Of a stretch of 64,000 nt of DNA, positions 12,490-24,747 are shown piece after piece. Below the pieces are notes generated by a model. The model searched no databases. It saw only the letters and a program-made list of their open reading frames with translations, and was not told where the DNA came from. Location: the NCBI RefSeq assembly GCF_010389155.1, contig NC_057769.1, forward strand, positions 7,316,735-7,380,734, in the 5' to 3' direction. Within the stretch, counting starts at the first letter, position 1, and the number at the start of each line of letters is the position of its first letter. The stretch comes from Erigeron canadensis. Its lineage: Eukaryota > Streptophyta > Magnoliopsida > Asterales > Asteraceae. Made by a program: the position numbers and the translations under genes.

Positions 12490-13069
12490 CGGTTATACCT
12501 ATATTTTAGTTCATCTATATTATCTCACTTATTTATTTTTATTTTTTTGAAAATAGTTTATAGTTCTTTTAACTACATTATAAAACATTTTATTTTCTTC
12601 ATTTTTTCCAAATAAGTTATTGATAATCCCAAAATATCTATCCTTTTTTATTCACTATTTTAAATATCTTCATTTTAAATACTTATTATATTTACTTAAG
12701 ATACCTATAATAACCTTCAGTAACTACACTACTTCTTAGACTTTTATATCAATTACTTTTACATTAATAACCACACCGCTACAACCACCACCGCCGCCAC
12801 AACAGCCACCAACGTCGTTGTCACTACACCACCGCATATATAACTAGTAGCAAATTACTCAATTCTCATAATAAACTAATTTACACTCTAAACTCTTATC
12901 TTACTAATTTACACTCAACCCTTATCATTTAAAAATTTCCCCAATATCACATTTACACTAATTACATTTGTATCAACCTACACAACTTGACGTTGCCACC
13001 ACCACCAATAGGCGCTACCATCGCCACCCACCGCCAGATCGTCACTGTATAGTGCAGGTATCGTACTAG
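12490..13069 (+). mobile_element. Helitron-like non-autonomous element, 3' end at 13066-13069
   Basis: The sequence passes from AT-rich 'ttaatttacac' phrases into a GC-rich stretch of CCACC and CCGCC words. It ends with a small hairpin (CACT/AGTG, 13043-13054) and CTAG followed by T. A hairpin some 10 nt before CTRR is the hallmark of Helitron 3' ends. Similar units lie at 17640, 39120 and 39770. The 5' boundary is uncertain. Confidence 0.45.
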
Positions 13070-14622
13070 TAGATCATAATGATAACACTTTGGCCGGAAA
13101 TGTATTACCAAGGGTCAAAAGGACTTGTGATGAATATACATGAACTGGGGTCACCGGTGCTCATGTAACATATCCTCGGAAGGTTTTGTAAGATAGATTG
13201 AAACCAGCTTCGAGCCAAGCTCAAATGTAAATAGTCCCAAGTAGCCGAAACAAGTAGCAAGGTTGAGTCTCGACAAGCAGAACATACTTTCTAGGGATGA
13301 AATGATAAGACATAGGAATACACCTTTTACATTTTGAAACACATGATATAGGAAGACAGTTTTACACATATTAACCATCAACTTACACTGATAAATCCGT
13401 TTTACAGCCATTAAAATTGCTCTCTCATGACAACATAAGTTACAAGTCATGAAGACATGTTTGTCTTGATAGAGAGCAAACATCAAAATGAAATGCTACG
13501 ATACTTCTACAGCTACAAAAGCTAACCCACCACTCTTGTCACTGACTCACAACTTGCACAAGTAGCTCACATAAACCACTAAACAGACTACAAAATAATC
13601 ATATCTAACATCTGCCCCTTTAGCCTCTAGATAATACTATTTATACGAGTAATAAAAGGCATTAGTGCATTACTAGCTACGAAGCTACTATAGTCTATAG
13701 GCTAGTTGAGTTCCAAAAATTGCAGCAACAGAAAGCACCGGTTCAATATCTTCAGGTAAATCTACATTATAAGCAGCAAATAGAATTCATGATGAATTAT
13801 TATTGTACTAATATCAATTGACAAACATCGCCAAGGTGGCTGTTTCAACTCATTTGCCAATGAATGAGTTAGTAGGTCAGGTGGTAACTAAAACGGATTA
13901 GCTCGAAGGGAAGCACGTCAAACGGGCCAAAAGTTGCCAAAGCACGAAACAGAACTTGAACTGCATATATGATCCTAAATTTTTTTTCTGAAACAAAAGG
14001 GTCATCATTAAAATTTGAAATGACTTGATCCTTGACTTGACCATGATTGAGACCCCCATTTTTTTTTAAAAAAAAATAGATGAAAAGAATGTGTTTGGTA
14101 TCAACCCTGCTCGACTCCTTGAAAGAAAAGATAAATGTTTAGAATATTGACCCAAGCCCCCCACCATGTCATTTGCCACCTCTACGAGTAACAGCATTAA
14201 CAATTCAAGAAACAGTAACAGTAACCTTGAGATTTATCAGAACAAGCGACTTCATTTCAGTCCAGGAAAAAGCTTCCAATCTGATATGATCAAGTAAGAG
14301 TTATATCAGAGAATCAGATGTACAAAACTTAAAGAAACAATTATACAAGAACAGTTTTCTGGACAGATAATTGGGGAACCAGTGGCGATTGTGATATCTC
14401 CTCCTGAGAATGACAATAGAATCTTAAATTAAGATCTACTGTAATAAGTGCTAGTCTTTCACACAGAATTAAATAAAATTAACCAACCGAAACCAGCTTT
14501 TAAATCTGTCAAAGATCGTTATGTCTTCGACCACGACCAGAGTACCTAACTACAAAGATCAAAAATAAAAATCAATGGAACATCAATAAATGGTTATTTT
14601 ATGCGTTAACAACAGTTAGCGT
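13070..14622. other. Intergenic and probable 3' UTR of the HSF gene
   Basis: No credible protein is seen. The right part, up to about 300 bp below 14623, is likely the 3' untranslated region of the minus-strand heat shock factor. The stretch around 13150-13490 is less AT-rich than its surroundings and has an open minus-strand frame of 111 codons. That frame shows no domain I recognise. Confidence 0.4.
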
Positions 14623-16891
14623 TTACTTCAGGCTTGAACCCAAGAAATCCAACTTATCAGCTAAGAAATTCACATCATCAACCGCTTGTTCATCAGGTCT
14701 TTCACTAAATAACTCTTCCCAGAATTCATCATCAAGGTCTTTCTCCCCACCCTCATATTCACCACGGTCGTTACGTTCTGTTTCTAGGTTTCTTTTAGAT
14801 CTACCAAACCCTTGAATCTCCAAAGCCAGTGCCTCCAGCTCAGACACTTGAAACTGTACTGGTTGATTTATATAGTCTTCAGGTTCGGCTTTAATAAGCT
14901 TTGACCCACCACCAGTTCGGCTTGATTCACCCCTTTGGCTCATCATGGCTTCTTGAAGATCATTATTTTTACCATGTTCAACTAATTTCTGGATGAAATC
15001 AGGATTTTGCATTGCTTTTGCCAAGAACTTCATCATCTTTTGCTGCTTTTTCTCAGTTCCTTGTAACCTTAGTTCCATGGCTTGAAGTTGCGCACGCATG
15101 TTTTGTTGTTGTTGTCTTAGATTCACTAGTTCCAACTTGAGAACTTGTTTTTCGTGTTTCAACCGACCAACGTCATCTAAACTGGACGTTCCAAGTTCAC
15201 TAGCGGGATTGACATTCTGTTGTGGAACCGCAGGCTGAGAATTAGGTGCCCTTCTTCTCTTGATGCTCTTCAAGACATGCCTCTGGCCTCTCACAAACGC
15301 TTCATTTGCAAACTCCCATATATCGGGATCAATCTTCCTAAAACCCTGCACTCACAAACCAAACCACTAAGACAATTCCGGATTTTATAATTTTTGACAA
15401 AGGGTATGCACTACCATAGCAAAAGTTTTAAAGGGGGGTGCATAACAATAGTAATATTTAGTATCTTTTACATCATTTCCTTTCTGTATACCCTGACTTC
15501 CGTGTAAATGACCCGTTGCAGATATAATTTATTCGCGCATACCATCTTGAGCTATTCTTCATTCAACAATTGATAGCCATCTCTTGCCAATTACAAACCC
15601 ATTATCACATCTTTTTCTTCATGTATTGCATAATGAAACTCGTAAAATGGAAATGTAAAGCGGTCAAAACATATATGTTCATAATACTCCGATACTAATT
15701 TTCAAAGAAGAGTAATTGATAATTTGATATTTTTTTCCTAATAACAGGTAAACAAATAACAACCATGTTTAACTTTCATTGCAGTTATTTTTCTTCTCAC
15801 CGACTAATAACAGAAACAACTCTTTTCCAACCAATTAAATCTAATATCAGGAAACAGGGACACATGAGTGATTGAGTTCGGAACAAGGTATGCATCGCAT
15901 TGGCAGACAGAAGAAATCGAAACAGGCTATCCATTATGGTTATTAACATATATCAACCTCAATCTATGAAATCGTCCATGTAAATCCTAAAATGCATTAA
16001 AGACCAAATTTCCCATAAGCAGAAGGTAAGTGCACCTAAGGATTCACATTATATCAAGGTAGCAAACACTCATATAACAGATGTACTTATAAAGCTTCAA
16101 ATATTTCATACTAATGAGACTAGCCTGAATCCATCACTTTAAATTCCCCAAATTTTCAAGAACTTTTTTTACATAAATGTTTTGTATGGAACTTCACTGT
16201 TTTACATCATTTAATAGTTAAACCGAATCTACAGGCATCTATTAGGCATAAAACATATTCTTCATCAACTACCTATTTAGATATTGAAACGGATGAGATT
16301 CTTTCTATTCCAGATATCGAGAAAGGCGGGTTTATTTTAACGTAGGATGCCTAACTGGGATATCCCGTGACCGTTTCTGAACCTTTTTCCTGTTCATTTC
16401 CAAGATTGTACCCAATAGGCCGGATTTGAACCAACAATATGTTGTAAAGAAGGCCATATCACATATGGTGTTAAACACTAGGCCACCTGGTTACCTATTA
16501 CAGATTGATTCAATCTAACGGCATCTATACATACACATAAACCATAATGAGCTAAAGAGAGAAAAAGGGGACTTACATAAGTATTGAGTTGCCTCACAAA
16601 ACTAGAGAAGTTACTATGCTTAAAATATCTTGGAAGTAGATTAGTAGAGAAAGCTTGTGGATCCAAAACAACAAAGCTTTGACCTCCTCTACTCCAACAC
16701 ACAATATGGTCAATAGTTTTGTCATCCACCATATCATATATCTTTGTCAAAAAAGGTGGAGGCCCAACATCATGTAGACCATCCCTTGGCTGTGGAACTT
16801 GTAACACCATTGGTTGGTTATTATTAACCCCACTACCACTTGCATCACTTGATGGATACTCTTCTTTGACATTTGAGTAAAAAGGATTCAT
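14623..16891 (-). CDS. HSFA2: Heat shock transcription factor, class A (HSFA2 type)
   Basis: Two exons, 16577-16891 and 14623-15345, joined in phase 0 across a 1.2-kb GT-AG intron, give 345 aa, the length of Arabidopsis HSFA2. The intron interrupts the DNA-binding domain directly after QLNTY, the position conserved in plant Hsf genes, and the join restores [11 protein letters not shown]. The winged-helix domain covers about residues 42-136 and is followed by KSIKRRR, a nuclear signal. The HR-A/B coiled coil (about 165-230) has the class A spacing around [22 protein letters not shown]. An acidic-aromatic activation motif DDEFWEELF sits near 310-318, and a leucine-rich C-terminus [12 protein letters not shown] could export the protein. 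HSFA2 amplifies and prolongs the heat response under HSFA1 control. Changes such as FVVLDP, where FVVWDP is usual, are notable but do not look disruptive. Confidence 0.93.
16425..16505 (-). mobile_element. tRNA-derived SINE-like fragment in the HSF intron
   Basis: On the minus strand it shows a box A-like TGGCCTAGTGTTTAAC and a box B-like TTGGTTCAAATCCGG at SINE or tRNA spacing. No cloverleaf can be drawn, so it is not a tRNA gene. It lies in the intron in the same orientation as the heat shock factor gene. Confidence 0.4.
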
Positions 16892-17370
16892 TATATTATA
16901 ATTTTCTTTTCTTTTTTTCTTCTTTCTCTCACAAATTGATAATCATATATTTGAAAACTTATATGGATTCATTCAAAATTAACTTGACCGTGAAAAATTA
17001 TATTCTTTTTTTAGAAGATGCAGAAAAAAATTGATAAACTTGACACTAAGATTAATAAAAAAAATCCACATTTTTTTTTTAATTGAAAACTCAAACTAGT
17101 TCATCAAGATTTAAAGCAAAACCCATTAATAATGATATTTAAAAAGAAAAAGAAAATGGAGTTTGTATTTAACACCAAACAAATTAATTAACTATAGCAA
17201 AATTTAAAATAAACAGAATATTTTTCCTGAAGATTCATTATTTGCAGCAAAACCAATAAATGTTTATTTTTAGAAAGAAAAAAATTTATCTCACGGAGAC
17301 AAAAAGACCAATCTAGCTTAGTAAAGTAAAATTTACAGTTGACAAAAATGGAATCTAAACAAGGACAAAA

Positions 17371-17380
17371 TTATATATAG
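17371..17380 (-). promoter_or_regulatory. TATA box of the HSFA2-type gene
   Basis: Read on the minus strand the sequence is CTATATATAA. It lies about 480 bp before the ATG, implying a leader of roughly 450 nt. The heat shock elements lie 135-185 bp further upstream, which supports this as the promoter. Confidence 0.5.
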
Positions 17381-17398
17381 GAAAAGATTTAGGCACCT

Positions 17399-17430
17399 GC
17401 CAGAAGCATTGCTGGCCAGAAGCATTGCTG
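17399..17430. repeat. 16-bp perfect tandem duplication in the HSF promoter
   Basis: GCCAGAAGCATTGCTG is repeated head to tail without a mismatch, between the TATA box and the heat shock elements. Each unit contains a GAAGC half-site. Confidence 0.85.
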
Positions 17431-17513
17431 GCACTGATCTATCTTCTTTAGGAAAGCTTTCTAATTTTAACAAAATGTTATATGAAGCAAGAAATTGAGG
17501 GCTAAAGAAGGAA

Positions 17514-17557
17514 GAAGTTTCTAGACTACTTTAAGAAGTTAAGAGAACCTTCTCTTC
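17514..17557 (-). promoter_or_regulatory. Heat shock elements upstream of the HSF gene
   Basis: Two clusters match the nGAAnnTTCn rule. At 17514-17525 the sequence is GAAGTTTCTAGA (GAA-2-TTC-2-GA). At 17545-17557 it is GAACCTTCTCTTC (GAA-2-TTC-2-TTC). Such elements make HSFA2 promoters respond to HSFA1 and to HSFA2 itself. Confidence 0.55.
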
Positions 17558-17639
17558 AATAATCTTAATTAAATATTTGTGCCTACTCAATTGTATATTT
17601 ATATACACCTCATTTATTTATATATATATATATATACTC

Positions 17640-17963
17640 CTTATTAAAAATTATACACCTTCCTCAAAATGGAAAGTGTTACCAAAATGTCACATGCGAA
17701 ATTATCAAAATGTCTTTAATAAACACCCCACCATGAAAGGGTTTTTATAAATTACCAAATTTGCCCTTAATGAATTAATTTACATCCTAAACCCTTATTT
17801 TGTTAATTTACATTCTAAGTCCTTATATTATAAAATAGTTCTATTATCTTAACATCAACTTACACCACTCGACACCAATTATCGATGTCATCACCATGCA
17901 TCACCAACCCCACTATACCGTCGTCGCCGTTACCGCCGCCGCATTGAGTGGGTATCATGCTCG

Positions 17964-17965
<2 letters not shown>
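17640..17965 (+). mobile_element. Helitron-like repeat, degraded
   Basis: It has the same layout as 12490-13069: AT-rich phrases such as 'cccttaatgaattaatttac', then a GC-rich run of CCGTCGTCGCCG and GCCGCCGC words, then a GTGGGTATC tail. The terminal hairpin and CTRR are not intact. Confidence 0.35.
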
Positions 17966-17992
<27 letters not shown>

Positions 17993-17994
<2 letters not shown>

Positions 17995-18150
17995 GAAAAT
18001 GTTAAACAAAGTCTTTAGGGCTTTACTTAACATGCATAAGAAGGTTGTAGGTTTTCATATCAAAAACCCACCCTTGATTTTTATGGCAAGTGTACAATTA
18101 TTTAATGCACTTTAACGAAAGCCTTAGGGCTTTGTTTAGCAAAACCTATA
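17993..18150. mobile_element. Small palindromic MITE next to (TA)n
   Basis: The left end has TTAAACAAAGTCTTTAGGGC and the right end has the near complement GCCTTAGGGCTTTGTTTAGC. A TA microsatellite (17965-17992) abuts the left side and TATATAT the right. Confidence 0.65.
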
Positions 18151-18186
18151 TATTTTTATGAAAAATAATTTTTATGGTCGTTTGCA

Positions 18187-18722
18187 TAAGAAAGTTATTT
18201 TTAGTACAAGTGTTTGAAAAAGTACAAAAGTACAAGGTATTTTATCTTTTTTTCTTGCTTCTTCCTTCCATCTCTGACCACCACCACCATGATCATCTCC
18301 GACCACCACCATGATCCTCCGGCGACGGTGGCCATCTCCGGCGAGACTTACACATGTGTAAGTACAATTTTTTTTAGGTAGATCACCCATCACCGGTCAC
18401 CCCTATGACCTATCACCCTCTATGACCTATCACCCTCAATGACCTATCACCCCCACCAGCTTTGGTTTATGAATATCCTTAAGGGCAAAGCCCGCTCCGA
18501 ATCATAATTTTTATTCAACCTACACATGTGTATGTTGTACTTACACATGTGTAAGTCTCGCCGGAGATGGTCGTCGTCGCCGGAGGATCGTGGTGGTTGT
18601 CGGAAATGATGATGGTGGTGGTGGTGATGGTCGGAAATGGAAGGAAGAAGGAAAAAGAATGAGGAAATACCATGTACTTTTGTACTTTTTCAAACCTTTG
18701 TACTACAAATAACCCACCCCTA
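18187..18722. mobile_element. Foldback MITE with arms of about 250 bp
   Basis: The two halves are inverted copies. Both contain TTTGAAAAAGTACAAAAGTA, a GC-rich CCGGCGACG stretch and CTTACACATGTGTAAGT, in mirrored order. The right end runs into a TA microsatellite. Reading frames here are by-products of the palindrome. Confidence 0.8.
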
Positions 18723-18962
18723 TATATATATATATACCAATAAACTAAAACAGATTGTAGCCTCCACTAAATGACACATGGCGTTATAGTTAGTGACAAA
18801 TGTTTTTTTAATTATAAACATTAAAATATATCTTTTTAAATAATAATAACTAGAAAATATATATTGCTAATTATAATATGTATAAATCTTAAATGTAGGA
18901 TTCCTATTCCTATCCCAACTAATAAGTGTGTAATATCTATCTACCAAAGTTATAATAAATAT

Positions 18963-19301
18963 GGGATTTGCTAACTAATACCCCTAGTGCATTAGTTAAG
19001 AAGAACTTAATGAAGTATTTATTGAAGTCTAACTTTTCTAAAATATAAAAATATGTATTAATTATTCATTTAAAAATAGAAAGGGATTTGCTAACTAGTG
19101 CCCATAGTGCACTAGTTAACAAGCATTTATTGAACTTGTTATTTCCTTATTAATCAAAAATTTTATTTAATGTGTATTAATTTAACTCAATAATTTCTAT
19201 TTTTAATTGAATAATTAATACATATTTTTATATTTTAGGAAAGTTAAACTTCAATAAATACTTCTTAACTAGTGCATTAGGGGCACTAGTTAGCAAATCC
19301 C
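18963..19301. mobile_element. MITE with nested second copy of its own end
   Basis: The outer ends are GGGATTTGCTAACTA and the complement TAGTTAGCAAATCCC. A second left end of the same family, followed by related sequence, begins at 19083 inside the element. This points to self-insertion or an end duplication. Confidence 0.7.
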
Positions 19302-20367
19302 AAATATATCATCAATAATGATAACCCAAACTTTAATAGAAAGATTTCCATTAGCTTTTTAGTTCTTCATGACGGAAAAGAAAAATAAGAGTTTTGGTTC
19401 TATTATTTTTATTCATAAAATCAAACCAGTAATAAGAAAGAAACACTTATTATTTTGGTTTGATGAACTTCTTAGTAGGTAAAATAAGGAATAAACAAAA
19501 CTTTGTTCAATTCAGACAAGAGCAAAAAACATGAGTTTTTGAATTTGATCTTCGGACGATTTTTGGGGTTTTATGAAGCGTGATTATGTGGATTATCCGC
19601 AAAGAATTCATAGTATTGAATTACTTTTCACTCTACAATTATACATCAATTTATAAAGGTATATTCTCTAACCCACTTTATGAAACTTTATGAAACATTA
19701 TTAGCATGACTGTTATTATGGTATAATTAGATCATGATGGAGAAAAATAACTGTGCAATATTTAATAAATAAAATATATTAATTTAATTTTCCAATGTTT
19801 GTGATGTCTACCAATATAGTAAAACATGATTGTAGTATCCTTTGATCGACACATAGTACTTTATTTAACCGACACATATCGTTTAAATTTATATAATAAT
19901 CCTACTTTTTAATATAATATAATTAATATATAAACTTAGCTTTTTAATTTAATTAGATTTCTTATATTAAAAATACTATTATCGATCTATATTGTAATCA
20001 TAATTATCAATTTCCATCATCAAAATTTAAATATGTTAAAAAGTGTAATTTACAGCATGATGTTAATTGTAAAATATAAAAATAAAACTTATTTATTTTA
20101 ATCTATAAAACATGTTTGAAATTAATTAAATTATATATATAAATAATATATTATATATGTATGTTTCAAATTTATTATCTAATAAGTAATTTTTTTCCCT
20201 GTACTAAGCTAACTAAACGTTGTTAGAAATTTTAAGACAACATTAATCATGTTTTATCATCATGATTATATATCAAATTGTATCATTACGAATATAATAA
20301 GTAATATTAAATTAAACTTTAACCTATACTCTCATAAAAAATTTTTTCGATTTTTGACTACGTATTA
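19302..20367. other. AT-rich intergenic, no gene seen
   Basis: Very AT-rich sequence with no coding signal and no clear repeat termini. Confidence 0.5.
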
Positions 20368-20862
20368 TCTATCTATATATCTATTAAAATAGTAGTTATC
20401 CTAATATTTTAAAACTTCTTTCAATTTAAAGCTATTTTAAAAAATTGACACATAACCTTTTATCCCATGTGTCATTTTTATAAATTTTTATAACAATTAT
20501 TATCTTATTTAAACATATTTAATGAATTCTAAAAATTCTATATATGGCAAAGATATTTTAATAAGTTCACATCAAATATAAATATTAATAAACTATTTTG
20601 GGGTTTATGGAATTTGTTATGGTCATCGTTTGATTTTGACAAAAAAAAAAAACTATTTAGATTTTTACATGTATAGTCAACTTAATCATGTTCAATAAAA
20701 TTATTAATATGTAAGTTTGTTTATTACTCACACATATAAATTATACTCGGTAATTTATAAATAAATTTTTTATCATTAAACCAATTCTTTTTATTATCCG
20801 TGTCAAAATTATTTTCAAAAAATAAATTGAATAACCGCACATCGTGCGGGTAAAACACCTAG
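20368..20862 (+). mobile_element. Non-autonomous Helitron
   Basis: The 3' end is canonical: hairpin CCGCAC-ATC-GTGCGG (20835-20849), a short gap, then CTAG followed by T. The 5' side begins in a run of TCTAT words (20368-20382), as Helitrons often do, in an A|T context. It is about 490 bp and non-coding. Confidence 0.7.
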
Positions 20863-20907
20863 TTATATATATATATATATAATCTGTACATCATATGTGT
20901 ATTAAGA

Positions 20908-20910
<3 letters not shown>

Positions 20911-20954
<44 letters not shown>
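20911..20954. repeat. (TA)n microsatellite
   Basis: An uninterrupted run of TA dinucleotides. A shorter TA run at 20863-20880 directly follows the Helitron end. Confidence 0.9.
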
Positions 20955-20956
<2 letters not shown>

Positions 20957-23225
20957 AGTATAGACATGTATGTCGTCGTATATGTCCAAGTATAATCTTT
21001 ATTCGATGCTAAATGTATCTTAATCTTAATATATATTATAAGATAGCTGAATTAATGATTTATTAATCAATCAAATCGTTTAATTTCATCAAATTGACTT
21101 TCGCTTATATCATCATTTAGATTAACTATAAATTAAAAATCCCAATAATCATTATCCAAATATATTATTATATTAGTATTATATTATTTTATAGAAAAAG
21201 TCTCATTAATTTATATTTTTTTGTTTTTCATCAATGATTTACACTTTTTAACCCTAAATACTTAATTTATATTTAGTTTTAACAATCAACTTAGAGAAAT
21301 TTTTTTAAATTTTATAATCATTTAATTAGTTAAAAAAATTTCAATATATTAAATATTGTCTACAAAAAATTATTTCAAAACCTAATGACTTATTAACATA
21401 TTAGATTAGATTTTTATAAATTATAAATATTAATATTTAGTTTAATATTTAATATAAACACAATTTGAACTCTAGATACATATCCAAAACATAATAACAG
21501 ATGACGATATACAACATCCTTATCCTAAACACAATAGAAATCACAAAACATGCGATGGTCATAGAACAAAACACGATTTACAACACAGGGTTACTTGAAT
21601 ACTAAATCGAATTCAATATGAACTCTATTCAAGATTCATTACATCTTTCAAATCAAAAAGGTACATAATTTTCCCTTTTTTTATATATTAGGATTGCGTA
21701 TTAATGTTTAAAGCTACAATTGTCACTCAAATCAAGGGACCTAATTGTTATCAAAGAGTATGAAAACAATCTTAATTGTTATCTAATTATCATAGGAGAG
21801 ATGATTGAAAATAAACCTATGCATGTTATGGTTCTGCATCATGATCACATACATATACTTGAATGTCAAATACATGATCAAAAGTATGTTTGCATTTTAA
21901 TTTTTAATTATCTTTCATAATAATATCACATTAGAAATTTTACTATAACGTGTGCCTTGTGAAATGAATACGACAAACAAATTTCATCAATATGTCTCAG
22001 CTAATAATGACAGTGACATACATATGATTATTGTACTACTACTTGCAAAGTGTAACACTTAAAACCCTATATCTTCAAAACTATAAGCTTTTATGACTTA
22101 AATGTATGAAGATGTAATATCTATAATATCGTAAACCCGTTGTCCAGTGTTGGACACGGGTCTAAAATTTAGTTTATTTAGATACGAATGTATTTTTCAA
22201 ACAACACCCATATGTTTTTTATTTATGTAAATTTTGTTATTGGTTAAATAAGTCATTAAATAGAAACAAAATGGTGGGGCTGGATTCCTGCCAAGTGATG
22301 AAGAGGTGACATTATTATTTTTAGTTTATCTTGAACCCAACAAATACATTGGGCTATAGTTTTCAAACCACCGCATTTCATCACTTTTATATAGAAGATG
22401 TAGTAATAATATTTTTTTATTAAGGCAACTAGTGATTTTATACCAATAGAGAATAAGAAAATTCCAACTAGTTGATAGGATGACACATTTAATAGTTTTA
22501 CACATTTTAAATTAGAAAAAAAAAACGCACACACACATCATTCGATTGGACAATCAAACGGCCAAATCAACCCACGATCATCATACGAGTATTAGTTAAC
22601 GATTTATAATTTTTTTTATTATATATTATCAAATCAATAATCAATTTAAATATTATTAGCTATTCATCGATATCTTACATTTTATTATCAATTTTTACAA
22701 AAGTATTAAACATGATACTCCGTGCTATTTAACTTTCTTTTATGAACATTGACATAGTTTCAATTCAAAACAAAAATATAAAGTTATTTGTGTATCTTAT
22801 ATGTCATGTATTACTATACTACATATTAATAACATAATCAAAGGTTGTAGCTTTGGTATCTATAAAAACTGCATTATATATGCAAACTTTCATATCCTTT
22901 TCATTTCTCTATCTATAGATCTATAATATTCTTTCGTTACACATTTTTTCTATAAATCCTTTATTTTCAAATTCTTATACGAACATTTAAGGTCCTAGAG
23001 ATTATTATAATATCCAATACAATAAAAACTCCTTGTTTTTTCAAATTTGAGTCAAGTTCCGGTTACTAAAAGTCCTCAAAGCATACAAAATACTCGGAAA
23101 TGCCACAAAGAAGTGAAGCACTAAGAAGAAAACATAATACGTTTTTTAATATCGAAGTTTTGTAGAAATAGACTTTACCTTATTATGTGTAAAATTTCAG
23201 TTTGTTTTGAATTCATTTTTAAGAT
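20955..23225. other. AT-rich intergenic with one strong stem-loop
   Basis: No gene was recognised. At 22135-22161 there is a hairpin, ACCCGT-TGTCCA / TGGACA-CGGGT, with near-perfect pairing. This may be a degraded Helitron 3' end, although a clear CTRR at the right distance is missing. Small open frames near 21720 and 22256 look like chance. Confidence 0.45.
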
Positions 23226-23234
23226 ATTTAGTTA

Positions 23235-23626
23235 GGGCTAAGTTCGTCGAAATGCAGTTAACTAATCCTGAAAAGTTATAGTGTACATGAACTATAGGTC
23301 GGCTTTATTGTATTCAGAAAACTTGTTCAAGAGTCTCATAGTAAACAAAAGTTACCGGGTAAGAAGTTAGTCGGTTACCACTTTCACGTTAACCCATTGA
23401 CTGCTTACGTGTCATGCACACAATAACTTTTTAGGATTAATTTATGCACACAATAAAAAAAAATATTAAAATAAACAAGTTTTATGTGAAGTAACCGGTC
23501 CCACATCCGTTTTATGTTCACAATAAATATAATTTCAAGTTTCCTGAATACAATAAAGCCGACCTAGAGTTCGTGTATACAATAACTTTTGATGATTAGT
23601 TGAGTGCATTCCGGTGCACTTAGCCC
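23235..23626. mobile_element. Mutator-like MITE, family M1, copy B
   Basis: The ends are GGGCTAAGTTCGTCGAAATG and the complement of GGGCTAAGTGCACCGG. The 9-bp flanks ATTTAGTTA at 23226-23234 and 23627-23635 are identical. The interior matches copy C (27220-27610) in the opposite orientation. Confidence 0.88.
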
Positions 23627-24137
23627 ATTTAGTTATGTATTTTATTTAATTTTATTTTATGTGAGTAAGATTTTACGCGTAAGATATTTGTTTTATCTTT
23701 CAACTTGTTAACATTTCATTGGATGGTGAGATATTATCGGGATGATTAAATAATCTGTAACTCTCTTTAAATTAGGGCATCTAATAACGACAACTTTAAG
23801 GGTTATCATTAGTACTTTATTACACGCATGAAAAATAATAAGATTTTATATATTAAAAACTATTCTTGCATAACAAAATGAAAATTTATCCAAATAATTT
23901 ATAAAACCCTTACACTAAAAATATCAATAATCAATATCGTTATAAATTTTCAATTAGATGTGTTTTTGCATGGGTTGGATTTTATATATAGATAAGGTCT
24001 TGTTATAAACAACTTTAAGGACGGTAATTAAAGTGTATAAAATAGTTATGTATTTAACAAAAAATTTAAGAATAAATTTTACTATAATGGTAAGAACTCA
24101 GCTTAGAATGTTTATATATATATATATATATATATAT

Positions 24138-24530
24138 ACAATCAAATAAGAACAGTTTTAAAATAAGAACGGTGAGAACACTTAAAAAACATCATTTTGA
24201 TGCATTAAAAGTCCATAAAACTAACATAGTGAATAACTAATTATCATTATTTAAGTGTATAACAACACATTGGCATGTCAAAATCAAGAATATCATGTTT
24301 TTTGTTTTGTGCATCCATCTTGGATGCATATTCTTCAAAATGATGCATCCACCAAAAAACGTGATTTTTTCGATTTTGACGGATCAATGTGTTGTTAAAC
24401 ACTTAAATAATGATAATTAGTTATGCACTATGTTAGTTTTATGGACTTTTAATGCATCAAAATGATGTTTTTTAAGTGTTCTCACCGTTCTTATTTTAAT
24501 ATTGTTCTCACCGAAGTGTTACCCTATATT
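24138..24530. mobile_element. Palindromic MITE, family M3, copy 1
   Basis: The arms contain AATAAGAACGGTGAGAACAC and its complement, and the centre has TGGATGCAT words. The left side abuts a TA microsatellite. An inverted second copy lies at 25251-25640. Confidence 0.8.
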
Positions 24531-24727
24531 GAGTATTGTAAAATAAGTATTAAAGTAAAACAAATAAGACAAGATCTTGACCCTTAGATCATGGTTAAAT
24601 TGATGCACGAAGATTCACGAAACAATTGATGTACGATGATTTTTATGATGCATGGTGATTATCACTATAGAAAAACCTATTGTTTTATTTGTTTTACATT
24701 AATACTTGTTTTATTTTACCTAAAACC
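24531..24727. mobile_element. Palindromic MITE, family M2, copy 2
   Basis: Close relative of 11841-12036: terminal TATTGTAAAATAAGTATTAA mirrored by AATACTTGTTTTATTTTACC, with the shared interior GACCCTTAGATCATGGTTAA. It lies directly against family M3 on the left and a TA run on the right. Confidence 0.75.
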
Positions 24728-24747
24728 TATATATATATATATATATA

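Noticed and set aside
13151..13486. 111-codon open frame on the minus strand
   Set aside because: The composition is unlike a protein domain I know, with no splice-linked partner or promoter context. It is probably chance, or downstream of the heat shock factor transcript.
16430..16510. Possible tRNA gene in the HSF intron
   Set aside because: Only box A- and box B-like words are present. No acceptor stem or anticodon arm can be paired, so a SINE fragment is more likely.
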